Shown piece by piece: positions 8,832 through 19,152 of a DNA stretch of 64,000 nt. The notes below the pieces were generated by a model. It was not told the origin of the DNA. It saw only the letters and a program-made list of their open reading frames with translations, and did not search any database. Every line of letters begins with the position of its first letter. The stretch's first letter is position 1. Location: the NCBI RefSeq assembly GCF_014879975.1, contig NZ_CP062501.1, positions 1,954,970 through 2,018,969 of the forward strand. The letters are read 5' to 3'. The DNA is from Vibrio bathopelagicus. GTDB lineage: Bacteria > Pseudomonadota > Gammaproteobacteria > Enterobacterales > Vibrionaceae. The position numbers and the translations under genes are program-made.

Positions 8832-9740
8832 TTAACTGTTTTTCAAACTGTCACTTAAGATCTGCTCTATGCGTTTCACTATTGGATGCTGATAACAAGC
8901 ACGGTGATACTGAATACCAACATCGAAAGTGACCGTTTCTCCATTGAACAGCACTGGCCGTTTACTGAGCCCGCTTGGTATGGAGGCCGAATCCATGTCA
9001 AAGCCAACAAACACATACTGGCTCACCTGAACACATTCCAACGCAGAGAAGACCGATGCAACGGTCAGCTTTTGCTGCAACACCAATCCTGTGCGTTTTT
9101 TCAAACGCTCGTAATATGAGTTGCCGTCCAATGACCCCATAGACACACGAACCGTATCAAAGGTTTCTAGTTGCGTGAGGTCGATGGTTTCATTTTTGGC
9201 TAAAGGGTGTGCATCTGCCACATAAGCGAACAAGTCTAGCGAACCGACTTTACGCTCCACAATGCGATCATTAAGTTCATTGGGATAACCCGAAACACCA
9301 ATCGCTAAAGTACCAGCCTTCGGAAACTCTACTCCATCTAGAGACCAGTCCATCATCGATATTTTGGGCTTAGACTCCTCGTTGGTTAGCCCTTGCAACA
9401 AGGGAACCGTAAACAGTGTGCTCAAAGGGTTGGCTGCATGAAAAACATATTCAATATTCGAATCGGTACCAATAAACGACTGCGATATTTGCTGAGCTTG
9501 CTCTAACTTTTCTAGCGGTTCTTTCACCACCAGCATCAATTGAGTAGTGAACAAGGTCGGTGCATAAATACCTTTAGTCGCGATGAATAATTCATTCGCA
9601 AACAAGTCTCGACCTTCCGCCAAATGACGATTAAACGTCGCTCGACTAATATCCAAGATATGGCACACCTTCGCCTGAGACTGTTGCTCATACAGCAGAT
9701 CCAAAAATCGATACAGATTTAGGTCGATTGTGTTTTTCAA
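8832..9740 (-). CDS. LysR-type transcriptional regulator
   Basis: 302-aa protein. Residues about 5-60 form a divergent LysR helix-turn-helix (LYRFLDLLYEQQSQAKVCHI, LDISRATFNRHLAEGRDLFA) and the rest is the two-lobe effector domain. The start codon appears to be TTG at 9740, preceded by AGGTAGGG; an ATG just upstream is followed at once by an in-frame stop codon. A weak start suggests low expression. The 260 bp upstream to the RidA gene hold a hairpin and no other gene. Its target is unknown; the convergent DUF1254 gene is only a neighbour. Confidence 0.8.
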   Translation of the reverse strand: MKNTIDLNLYRFLDLLYEQQSQAKVCHILDISRATFNRHLAEGRDLFANELFIATKGIYAPTLFTTQLMLVVKEPLEKLEQAQQISQSFIGTDSNIEYVFHAANPLSTLFTVPLLQGLTNEESKPKISMMDWSLDGVEFPKAGTLAIGVSGYPNELNDRIVERKVGSLDLFAYVADAHPLAKNETIDLTQLETFDTVRVSMGSLDGNSYYERLKKRTGLVLQQKLTVASVFSALECVQVSQYVFVGFDMDSASIPSGLSKRPVLFNGETVTFDVGIQYHRACYQHPIVKRIEQILSDSLKNS

Positions 9741-9921
9741 ATGCCCTACCTCATTTCCATGCTATGTCGTTCTTTGTTCAGTATGAACGTGAACAAAATA
9801 AACCTTCAACACTCAATGCGATAACTTTGCTGCCAGTAGTGTTTTTCATGTAAGTTTTCCTAAAAGCGTGTCGGTACACCAAACTTCATCGCAAGAAATA
9901 GGTAAGTTATTAATAGAAATA

Positions 9922-9951
9922 GCCCCTTTATCAAAAATTGCATAAAGGGGC
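9922..9951. terminator. Hairpin downstream of the RidA gene
   Basis: GCCCCTTTAT / ATAAAGGGGC arms (9922-9931 and 9942-9951) with a 10-nt loop lie 53 bp past the RidA stop codon. The following minus-strand sequence is T-rich but not a pure T run, so it is a plausible rather than perfect terminator. Confidence 0.6.
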
Positions 9952-10003
9952 ATTTTGCTTCGTATAATGCTCTTTCATACCAGATAGAAAAGCAGCAATC
10001 GGC

Positions 10004-10396
10004 TTAAATCAATTTCGCAGCTTCGGCTTCAATTTCGACTTTCCACCGCTCATCAAAGAGTCCATGGACAAACAGTAAAGTCGTTGGGAGGCCACCAACA
10101 TCAAAAGGTATTCGCTGCTTTGCAGCTTGATAGTCAGGCATATCACTCCGATCAACTAAATACAGCCTTACACTGATTAAATCTTCCATATCCATTTGGT
10201 TTGCTTGAAGTACGCCTCTCAGGTTTTTCCAAGCGAGTACAATCTGTTCTTCCGTACTTTCAGCAACCATACCTTCGCCATCAATCCCTAGTTGCCCAGC
10301 AATGTGTAACCGCGTTGAACCAGCTGGAATCAACGCACATTGATGATAATTGGCGGCAGGAGCGGGAACTGAAGAAGGACTCCATATCTTATTCAT
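10004..10396 (-). CDS. RidA (YjgF/UK114) family protein
   Basis: 130 aa, the usual length for a RidA subunit, which forms trimers and removes reactive enamine/imine intermediates or acts in related small-molecule chemistry. It matches in STRLHIAGQLGIDGEGMVAE, EEQIVLAWKNLRGVL and the C-terminal VEIEAEAAKL. The conserved Arg that binds the carboxylate in true RidA lies in an 'S-V-R-L/I-Y-L' motif, seen here as SVRLYLVDRSDM. It follows the monooxygenase gene at 10399 by 2 bp on the same strand, so the two form an operon under the divergent LysR gene. It is more likely one of the Rid1-7 paralogues than housekeeping RidA. Confidence 0.82.
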   Translation of the reverse strand: MNKIWSPSSVPAPAANYHQCALIPAGSTRLHIAGQLGIDGEGMVAESTEEQIVLAWKNLRGVLQANQMDMEDLISVRLYLVDRSDMPDYQAAKQRIPFDVGGLPTTLLFVHGLFDERWKVEIEAEAAKLI

Positions 10397-10398
10397 CG

Positions 10399-10707
10399 TT
10401 ACACCTTAGATGTCGTGATGATTTTAGACATGACAGTAATCGTTGGCGTATCCGTAAGCATCGTGCCTAAACGATCAAAATCACCTATATTTTTACGCCA
10501 AGCAATATATTCATCGAAACAAGCGGTATCTTCCCATTCTTCGAACAAAACCAAAGAGTTTTCAGACAGATCTTTTTGGTAAAGCTCCGCAGAAAGGTTG
10601 CCGTTAAAAGTGCGAGTATCCGGCAATATTTCGTTAAAAAACTCAACGATTTCTGCTGCTTTCTCTTCAGTATGACTCAATGTAAATTGCACTAAAATAG
10701 TCATCAT
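10399..10707 (-). CDS. Antibiotic-biosynthesis-monooxygenase-type small protein (YgiN-like)
   Basis: 102-aa dimeric alpha/beta-barrel candidate of the ABM family: TILVQFTLSHTEEKAAEIVE, the central SLVLFEEWEDTACFDEYIAW and a C-terminal beta strand. YgiN and its relatives act on quinols or quinone-like compounds without a cofactor. GGAGAGA precedes the start. The second codon is also ATG, and the first is kept. It is the first gene of a two-gene operon with RidA and is divergent from a LysR regulator, a common layout for response to electrophilic or quinone stress. The substrate is unknown. Confidence 0.78.
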   Translation of the reverse strand: MMTILVQFTLSHTEEKAAEIVEFFNEILPDTRTFNGNLSAELYQKDLSENSLVLFEEWEDTACFDEYIAWRKNIGDFDRLGTMLTDTPTITVMSKIITTSKV

Positions 10708-10821
10708 TCTCTCCGTTTTCTTGTTTTATTGAGGTACGAAGAGAAGCTTACTTGTTTGTTAAAATAGATAAATACAGTAATATTTCAAATATAGTTCGAT
10801 TTAATGAGACAATAAATCACA

Positions 10822-11724
10822 ATGAAAAACGAATTACATCGCATGCAAGTATTCGCACAAATTGTAGAATCCGGCTCCATAACCAAAGCGGCCGATAAAC
10901 TCAATCTCTCGAAATCAGTCGTTAGCCATCATTTACAAGGACTTGAACAACACCTTGATGTGAAATTGCTCACTCGAACAACACGACGCCAATCTTTAAC
11001 TGACGCTGGTCAGCGCCTTTATCAACGATGCTTAGAAATGCGAAAATTAATGACACTCGCGGAAGAAGAAGCACGTGAGTCCTGTTCTGATTTTGCAGGC
11101 ACTATTACCATCACATCCCCACACACACTAATGACACATCTTATTGGTCCGGTAATGTGTGAATTTATGAAAAGTCACCCTCGTATCGAGCCTCAACTAT
11201 TGGCCAGCGATATGCGCCTAGACCTTATCGATAAGTACATCGATCTGTCAGTCACTGTTGGAGATCTTCCTGATTCAACATCTCGAGCAATAAAACTTGG
11301 AGATCTTCAGCAAGTACTATGCTGTCACCCTGACTACCTTAAAAGCGCACAAATGCAGTTGCCAATCACTTCAAGTGATCTCTCCGAATATGACTATATT
11401 GCCAACCAGTGGGAAGGTATTAACAGTCAAAGAAGTTTTGAAGTTAGTAAAGGTAAAATGAGCATTTATAAATTCAGAGCAAACCGAATCGGGGATAGTG
11501 TCCCAACCATTAGAATGATGACTTTAGCTGGGTTAGGAATTGCATGCTTACCTAAACAAGCAATTGAAGAAGACCTACACAAAGGTACATTAATTAATAT
11601 ATTGCCAGAGGAACGGATACTTAAGGCTCCTTTCTATATCGTGCATAATTTTGGGTTACAAATGCCAACTAGGATTCGTGCCTTCATTGACGACCTAAAA
11701 TTACACGCTGAGTCTTACTCATAA
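10822..11724 (+). CDS. LysR family transcriptional regulator
   Basis: 300 aa. The helix-turn-helix spans about residues 5-62 (QIVESGSITKAADKLNLSKS, VVSHHLQGLEQHLDVKLLTR, followed by TTRRQSLTDAG). This 'TTRR-x-x-x-LT-x-x-G' form is typical of the CrgA/AaeR subgroup, which often controls aromatic or quinone-response genes. The effector domain follows from about residue 90. It is divergent from the ABM/RidA operon across 114 AT-rich bp, which should contain its operator. Confidence 0.9.
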   Translation: MKNELHRMQVFAQIVESGSITKAADKLNLSKSVVSHHLQGLEQHLDVKLLTRTTRRQSLTDAGQRLYQRCLEMRKLMTLAEEEARESCSDFAGTITITSPHTLMTHLIGPVMCEFMKSHPRIEPQLLASDMRLDLIDKYIDLSVTVGDLPDSTSRAIKLGDLQQVLCCHPDYLKSAQMQLPITSSDLSEYDYIANQWEGINSQRSFEVSKGKMSIYKFRANRIGDSVPTIRMMTLAGLGIACLPKQAIEEDLHKGTLINILPEERILKAPFYIVHNFGLQMPTRIRAFIDDLKLHAESYS

Positions 11725-11745
11725 AGGCAGTACCCTCAAATCTCT

Positions 11746-11780
11746 AAGAATTAAGAATTAAGAATTAAGAATTAAGAATT
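11746..11780. repeat. Heptanucleotide tandem repeat (AAGAATT x5)
   Basis: Five exact head-to-tail copies of AAGAATT lie 21 bp past the LysR stop codon, in the 265-bp gap before the DMT gene at 11990. The rest of that gap is AT-rich and shows no gene. The repeat is prone to slippage. Confidence 0.95.
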
Positions 11781-11989
11781 AGACCTTACAAAGAACAATG
11801 ACTTTAAGCCAACCTGCTTTCATGGAAAAACTTTACTTTAAATGGTTATTTTGTAGATTTTATTTCTACGATTTATTGTAATTAAAGACAAAAAGACAAA
11901 TTTTTTCTCCGACTACCTACTTATACTGTGCCACGTCATTAAGGCGCTACAAGCCTATGATTTAAAATAATTATTAATGAGTAGTCACC

Positions 11990-12907
11990 ATGAATTCGAA
12001 GTCGCTAACTATCTTGCTTTTTGTCTCTGTTTGCTTAATTTGGGGAACCACTTGGTTCGCTATGGAAGTGGCATTGCACTCTATCCCACCCATTTTTGCT
12101 ACCGCACTGCGCTTTCTCCTAGCAGCACCGTTGCTCGCAGTATTAGCGAAAGTCTTTAAACAACCTTTGCTATTTCCGAAGGGCAAGCGTCAATGGCTGC
12201 TTATTGTGGCACTGATGTATTTTGCTATTCCGTTCACTTTGATGATCTATGGTGAGCAATACATCTCTTCTGGTTTGGCGTCGATCATTTTCGCGAACAT
12301 GCCCGTCGCTGTGATGCTGATGTCTGGCTTATTCTTGGGTTTACGATTAGCTAAGCACCAAATATTTGGTTTGGTTACTGCCGTTATCAGCCTATGTTTA
12401 ATCCTTGGCAACGAAATGCAAATGGGTGGCGATGACTACCTCATCGGCACAATTTGTTTAGGTCTTGCTGTCGCTATTCACGCTGTTATGTATGTGTTGG
12501 TTCAAAAGCACTGCAAAGGAATAGAAGTACTGACTTACAACGCTGTACCGAGCTTAATTGCTTCCCTATTCTTGTTCGCAGTTTCAGCGATGGGTGAAAG
12601 CGTTAATGTTGAATCCTTCACTTGGGATTCAATCTCAGCCGTGGTTTACCTAGGCTTTGTGGCGAGTGTTGGCGGTATTGTGGCTTACTTCAAATTAGGA
12701 CAGGTTTCGACACCTTTCCAAGCGTCTATCTGCTTCCTAATTTTCCCTGTAGTAGCACTACTGATCTCTTGCTATATCAATGATGAAGTGCTTTCTGAAC
12801 AGTCATTGCTTATGATGATTCCTCTGCTTTGTGGCATCTTACTGACCAAAGCACCAAAAGGGATCTTTAAGCTACGCTCTTCGTTAAAAACAGCGAGCAG
12901 CAACTAA
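11990..12907 (+). CDS. DMT (EamA) family transporter
   Basis: 305-aa inner-membrane protein with ten predicted helices in two EamA repeats; the first starts ILLFVSVCLIWGTTWFAMEV, the second near residue 155. It resembles RhaT/YdcZ-like drug/metabolite transporters and is unlike the DMT protein at 2497 in sequence. A terminator follows. No operon partner is visible; the LysR gene upstream reads in the same direction but is separated by 265 bp. Substrate unknown. Confidence 0.88.
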   Translation: MNSKSLTILLFVSVCLIWGTTWFAMEVALHSIPPIFATALRFLLAAPLLAVLAKVFKQPLLFPKGKRQWLLIVALMYFAIPFTLMIYGEQYISSGLASIIFANMPVAVMLMSGLFLGLRLAKHQIFGLVTAVISLCLILGNEMQMGGDDYLIGTICLGLAVAIHAVMYVLVQKHCKGIEVLTYNAVPSLIASLFLFAVSAMGESVNVESFTWDSISAVVYLGFVASVGGIVAYFKLGQVSTPFQASICFLIFPVVALLISCYINDEVLSEQSLLMMIPLLCGILLTKAPKGIFKLRSSLKTASSN

Positions 12908-12921
12908 GTTCTATGAATTTT

Positions 12922-12958
12922 CCCCAGAAGCTTGCTATGCGCTTCTGGGGTTCTATTT
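12922..12958 (+). terminator. Terminator of the second DMT gene
   Basis: CCCCAGAAGC / GCTTCTGGGG arms (12922-12931 and 12941-12950) are followed by TTCTATTT. Confidence 0.82.
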
Positions 12959-13159
12959 AGCTACTCGTATCGAAGCTTCTACCACACTCCTCTTTGCATA
13001 CACTCCTATCTGCTTCACCGCGTCCATTCTTTCTCTGCCCGTCACTCATTGATAATGGCAAGCGAATGACATAAAAGTCGCAATCAACTACATTAGAAAC
13101 ACCAATCATTGTCGGCTTCGGTCATAGCCTTCAGCACCCTTCTCCAACAAAGGAATGTC

Positions 13160-14002
13160 ATGAGTACTCCCATCAAGCACATGCGCCTTATCAAAGGTCA
13201 GCCCTGTCGTGCGACAGAGTTGTCTAACAGCGACGATGCGTTCTTAGAACCGCACAGACATGAATATTGGGAATTAGTGTGGTGCGTGGATGACCTAGGT
13301 AGCCAAAGTATTGATTTCGTCGACTACGCCAACAAAGTCGGGCGGATTTTTACCATCGCACCAGGTCAGGTACATCGCTCAGAACTGGTGGGAGAAAATG
13401 CTCGTTTACTGGTATTTACTCCAGGCTTTGTCAAAACCAATCATCGCAACACACAACTAGTCGACACTGTTTTTGCCATGCATCAAAGTCGCCCTCCCTA
13501 TTTGGATTGCAGTGAGGAAGGCAACCGCTACCTGCTGCCTATTTTCACCATGATCAAAGAAGAGTGTGAGCGAGTGGATAGCGACTGGGATTTGGTAGAA
13601 TCACTCATGAATAGCTTTTTGCGCTATATATTACGCTTCGCCACCCAATCCTCATTGAAAGGTGAAGTACGCGACAGCCGAGTAAACAAGGTTGTTGATT
13701 TGATTGAGCAACACTACGCCACGCACAAACATTGCGAGTTTTATGCGCAAGCGCTGTCGATAACTAACAAGCGCGTCAACGAGATTGTCAAAGCAGAACG
13801 AGGTAAAACAGTCACTCAATTAATCCATGACCGAACCATCTTAGAAGCGAATCGAGAATTGATCTTTTCTACCAAGACAATTAAAACCATCGCTTTTGAA
13901 CTCGGCTTCGAAGACCCCGCCTATTTCAGTCGTTTTTATCGTGGCCAAATGAACGAGTCACCCGCAGAGTTTCGAACTCGATGTGCAGATCGTGCAACAT
14001 AA
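13160..14002 (+). CDS. AraC family transcriptional regulator
   Basis: 280 aa from the ATG at 13160, which has an AGGA Shine-Dalgarno 5 bp upstream; an in-frame TTG at 13109 was rejected. The N-terminal part is a cupin-like sensing domain (EPHRHEYWELVWCVDD, then FTIAPGQVHRSELVG). The C-terminal part, about residues 175-275, holds the two AraC helix-turn-helices (NKRVNEIVKAERGKTVTQLI; KTIAFELGFEDPAYFSRFYR, 'G-x-x-P-x-x-F/Y-R'). It lies 86 bp upstream of the MATE gene on the same strand, so it probably controls that exporter. The ligand is unknown. Confidence 0.9.
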   Translation: MSTPIKHMRLIKGQPCRATELSNSDDAFLEPHRHEYWELVWCVDDLGSQSIDFVDYANKVGRIFTIAPGQVHRSELVGENARLLVFTPGFVKTNHRNTQLVDTVFAMHQSRPPYLDCSEEGNRYLLPIFTMIKEECERVDSDWDLVESLMNSFLRYILRFATQSSLKGEVRDSRVNKVVDLIEQHYATHKHCEFYAQALSITNKRVNEIVKAERGKTVTQLIHDRTILEANRELIFSTKTIKTIAFELGFEDPAYFSRFYRGQMNESPAEFRTRCADRAT

Positions 14003-14088
14003 TGCGCAGATAATCCCTTTTTAGAATCCAGTTAAGTTCGGATAATGCTCCCTCTTTATTTCATCCAATTTGCTGGGAGCTTTCTGGA

Positions 14089-15453
14089 ATGGGCATTAAT
14101 CTCAAAACCGACCCGATCTCAAAATCCTTTTATCAATATCTTTGGCCCGCACTAACGGGCATGGTGATCAAGTCTCTTTTTATCATGGGAGATGCTTGGT
14201 TCGTCGGACGCGGTGTTGGCCCTGATGGGCTTGGTGCTATCGCTTTGACCATCCCTGCTTTTTCAATATTCACCGCCATTGCCATGATGGTGGGCATTGG
14301 TGGCGCAGCACTTATGTCTATCGAAGTCGGTAAAGGGAACACAACGTCAGGTCAAACCCTGTTTAGCCAATCCATGCTCAGTACCGCTGTGCTTAGCACC
14401 ATTTCAGTCAGCATTGCTCTGTATTTTCTAGACGACATGATTGCGTTAATGGGCGCTTCTGGTTACATGGCTGAACTGACTCACGATTACCTGTCTGTGA
14501 TGCTGCCATTCTTTGTTTTGTACTCGTTAGCTTGGGTCATGTCATGCTTTGTTCGTAACGATACTAACCCAAAACTGGCGACCTACGCGATGTCGATAGG
14601 TGCTGTGGTTAACCTAGTTTTGGACTACTTCTTCGTCTTAGAGTTTGGCTGGGGCATGAAAGGCGCGGCCTACGGTACAGCAATTGCTCAAGGTGTTATC
14701 ACTTGTATTCTATTAAGCCACTTTGTACGTAGACAAGGCACCTTGGAAATGAGCTTAAAAGGGATTGGTTTGAGCAAACTGCCAAGCATCCTAAAAATAG
14801 GTACGCCGACATTCTTCATTGAAGTAACCGCAGCGATGACAATCTTATTGTTCAACTACGTGTTGCTGCATCAGTTTGGTGAGAATCATATTATCGCCTA
14901 TGGCTTAACGGCAAACGTCGGGGTATTCGCCCTGTTTGTGATGGTCGGAATAGCTCAAGCCTGCCAGCCAATCATCAGCTTTAATCATGGAGCCAACCAA
15001 CCAAACCGCATCGAAGCAATTTTTCGCTTAGGTTTAAAAAGTGCAATTGGTAGTGGTTTAGTGTTTATGGTTATTGTGTACCTGTTTGCACCTCAAATAG
15101 CAGCCCTTTATCTAGGTGCTTCAAGTGACTTGATTGGACTTTCAGCTACTGCATTGACGTTCTTCTTCTTTGCTGTACCACTGATGGGAGTCAACTTGGT
15201 GATCGCCAACCTGTTTCAGGCAACGGCAAAACCCAAACAAGCAACACTGATATCTCTTGGACGTGGCTTCGTCTTCGTCGCATTGGGTATCGTCATTTTA
15301 CCTAAGCTATTCCCAGAACAAGGTATTTGGGCAAGTATTCTGTTCGCCGAGACCCTAACCGCGATAGTCAGCCTCAGCATGTTACGCAGCTACAAGAAGC
15401 GCTTTACAGGCGCTTTAGAAAAAACAAATGGCATAGGAAAACAATCCGTTTAG
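14089..15453 (+). CDS. MATE family multidrug efflux transporter
   Basis: 454-aa protein with 12 predicted membrane helices in two MatE halves. Signature segments include FIMGDAWFVGRGVGPDGLGA in helix 1-2 and GMKGAAYGTAIAQGV near residue 190. MATE proteins export cationic drugs using a Na+ or H+ gradient. The AraC gene just upstream may regulate it. A bidirectional terminator separates it from the convergent MFS gene. Confidence 0.9.
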   Translation: MGINLKTDPISKSFYQYLWPALTGMVIKSLFIMGDAWFVGRGVGPDGLGAIALTIPAFSIFTAIAMMVGIGGAALMSIEVGKGNTTSGQTLFSQSMLSTAVLSTISVSIALYFLDDMIALMGASGYMAELTHDYLSVMLPFFVLYSLAWVMSCFVRNDTNPKLATYAMSIGAVVNLVLDYFFVLEFGWGMKGAAYGTAIAQGVITCILLSHFVRRQGTLEMSLKGIGLSKLPSILKIGTPTFFIEVTAAMTILLFNYVLLHQFGENHIIAYGLTANVGVFALFVMVGIAQACQPIISFNHGANQPNRIEAIFRLGLKSAIGSGLVFMVIVYLFAPQIAALYLGASSDLIGLSATALTFFFFAVPLMGVNLVIANLFQATAKPKQATLISLGRGFVFVALGIVILPKLFPEQGIWASILFAETLTAIVSLSMLRSYKKRFTGALEKTNGIGKQSV

Positions 15454-15485
15454 AGTCGCTTCTTGACCAGCAAATAGCACATACA

Positions 15486-15517
15486 AAAAAGCTCCAATAT
15501 CGCTATTGGAGCTTTTT
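15486..15517. terminator. Bidirectional terminator between MATE and MFS genes
   Basis: A 14-bp perfect stem (AAAAAGCTCCAATA / TATTGGAGCTTTTT, arms 15486-15499 and 15504-15517) with a 4-nt loop serves both converging genes. Confidence 0.9.
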
Positions 15518-15535
15518 ATTTGTCTCTACCTAGAG

Positions 15536-16717
15536 TTAACGCCAGCTAAACATCCGCACTTCATTACCTTCTTCAGGTGTCTTAGGAATGTTCAAAGACA
15601 ACGCTAGAGAAACCGCCGCCATTGCCGCACCAATGTAGAACACCGTTGCAGGCGAAGAGAGCCAAATCACACCAAACACGACAGGGATAACAACCGCAGC
15701 AATATGATTGATAGTGAAAGAGACACCGGCGGTTGATGCCATGTCAGCAGGGTCTGCAATTTTCTGGAAGTAGGTTTTAATCGCCAAGGCTAACGCAAAG
15801 AACAAGTGATCGACCACATAAAGCGCCGCCGCCCATTCAGCACTTTGCACCAAGCCATAACCCACAAACACACCGATCAAGCCTACATACTCAAAAATCA
15901 GTGCCTTGCGCTCACCAACCACACCGATAAACCGCCCAATACGTTTTGCGAATAAGAAGTTAAACAGGTAGTTAATTAGGAATAGTAGCGTTACGTCGGC
16001 TGCAGAATAACCGAACTTCTCTACCATCAAGAAGCCCGCAAACACCGTGAAGATTTGTCTTCTTGCTCCGCTCATGAATGTCAGTGCGTAGTAAAGCCAG
16101 TAGCGCTTTCTTAGCACCAATTTCTTATTTTGTTGAGTCTTAGTTTGAAACTCAGGAAAACCAAAAGTCATCACCAAAACCAAAACAAAACCGATACTGC
16201 CAGTTATGCCGTATACCCAAGCAAAGTCGAGCTTTAGTTGCTCCAACATCACCCAGATTGATCCATAAGTTATCAACGATGCCAGTGCTCCGACCGAAAT
16301 CATCTTGCCCAACATCTCTGGTGCTTCTTCTTTGCTCAGCCACTGCAACGACAAAGATTGCTTCAGCGTTTCAAAATAGTGAAAGCCTGTCGACATCAAA
16401 ATTGTAGTCAGCAATAAGCCAGTGAGTGAAGGGAATAAACCAGTAATCGCGGTTCCCACGGTTAGCATGGCTAGCGATATCAACATAAAGCGCTGCTCAC
16501 GAATGAAAGCCAACACAAACACCACGGTAAACGCCAAGAAGCCAGGGATCTCGCGAACACTTTGCAATAAGCCAATGTCAGCACCATCAAAATTCGCTTT
16601 TTCAATCACGAAATTATTCAGTAAAGCCATCCAGCTCGAAAACGCGATAGGTACAACAATCGAAATCAGTAATAAAAAATTTTGCGGCGTCTTCCAGCTC
16701 GCGGTCGATGCACTCAT
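15536..16717 (-). CDS. Major facilitator superfamily transporter
   Basis: 393 aa with about 12 predicted transmembrane helices and a short cytosolic loop after helix 6 (TKTQQNKKLVLRKRYWLYYA), the general MFS plan. It lacks the textbook G-x-x-x-D-R-x-G-R-R loop, although 'FAKRIGRFIGVVGERKALIF' between helices 8 and 9 is a degenerate version. It stands alone. Close relatives are usually annotated only as MFS transporter; the substrate is not known. Confidence 0.85.
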   Translation of the reverse strand: MSASTASWKTPQNFLLLISIVVPIAFSSWMALLNNFVIEKANFDGADIGLLQSVREIPGFLAFTVVFVLAFIREQRFMLISLAMLTVGTAITGLFPSLTGLLLTTILMSTGFHYFETLKQSLSLQWLSKEEAPEMLGKMISVGALASLITYGSIWVMLEQLKLDFAWVYGITGSIGFVLVLVMTFGFPEFQTKTQQNKKLVLRKRYWLYYALTFMSGARRQIFTVFAGFLMVEKFGYSAADVTLLFLINYLFNFLFAKRIGRFIGVVGERKALIFEYVGLIGVFVGYGLVQSAEWAAALYVVDHLFFALALAIKTYFQKIADPADMASTAGVSFTINHIAAVVIPVVFGVIWLSSPATVFYIGAAMAAVSLALSLNIPKTPEEGNEVRMFSWR

Positions 16718-16877
16718 GACAGCTAAATCCTAAATAGTAATCCAGTATCATACTCTGGTTTTATATCGATTAACAAAGGATTAACTTTCGTTTTGTTGGT
16801 GTCTATGGCGGCTATTCATATCAACAGAAGGAAAAGGTGAAGAGGAAATAATAGGCAGTTACATGAATAGAGATAAC

Positions 16878-16914
16878 ATCCTTAAGAAGGGAAGAAACCT
16901 CCCTTCTTAAGGAT
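16878..16914. terminator. 15-bp perfect hairpin downstream of the 688-aa lipoprotein gene
   Basis: ATCCTTAAGAAGGGA (16878-16892) pairs with 16900-16914 across a 7-nt loop. It begins 8 bp after the stop codon of the gene at 16923 on the minus strand. It has no clean T run afterwards, so it may act as a terminator or as a 3' stabilising structure. Confidence 0.7.
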
Positions 16915-16922
16915 GGGAGTCG

Positions 16923-18989
<2,067 letters not shown>

Positions 18990-19074
18990 TTTTCGACCGA
19001 TTCACCTAGTTTATTATTGAATTGATAGTATTTAATTTTGCTATTAAATCACTTAACGAAATAAAAGATCAAAT

Positions 19075-19094
19075 GATATTGATAATTACTATCA
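19075..19094. promoter_or_regulatory. Fur-box-like site between the two divergent lipoprotein genes
   Basis: TGATAATTACTATCA (19080-19094) differs at one of 14 arm positions from the 7-1-7 Fur palindrome TGATAATNATTATCA. The overlapping 19-mer 19075-19093 matches 16 of 19 positions of the classical Fur consensus. It lies 86 bp before the start of the gene on the minus strand and 59 bp before the GTG start on the plus strand, a normal place for a repressor site. The 163-bp gap is otherwise AT-rich promoter DNA. Confidence 0.6.
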
Positions 19095-19152
19095 TTTAAA
19101 TTAATATTCTCTGCCTTTCTTATGGGTAATTTATAAATTATTTGGAGTTCAG

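Noticed and set aside
11746..11780. CRISPR-like array
   Set aside because: Units are 7 bp with no spacers; no cas genes in the window.
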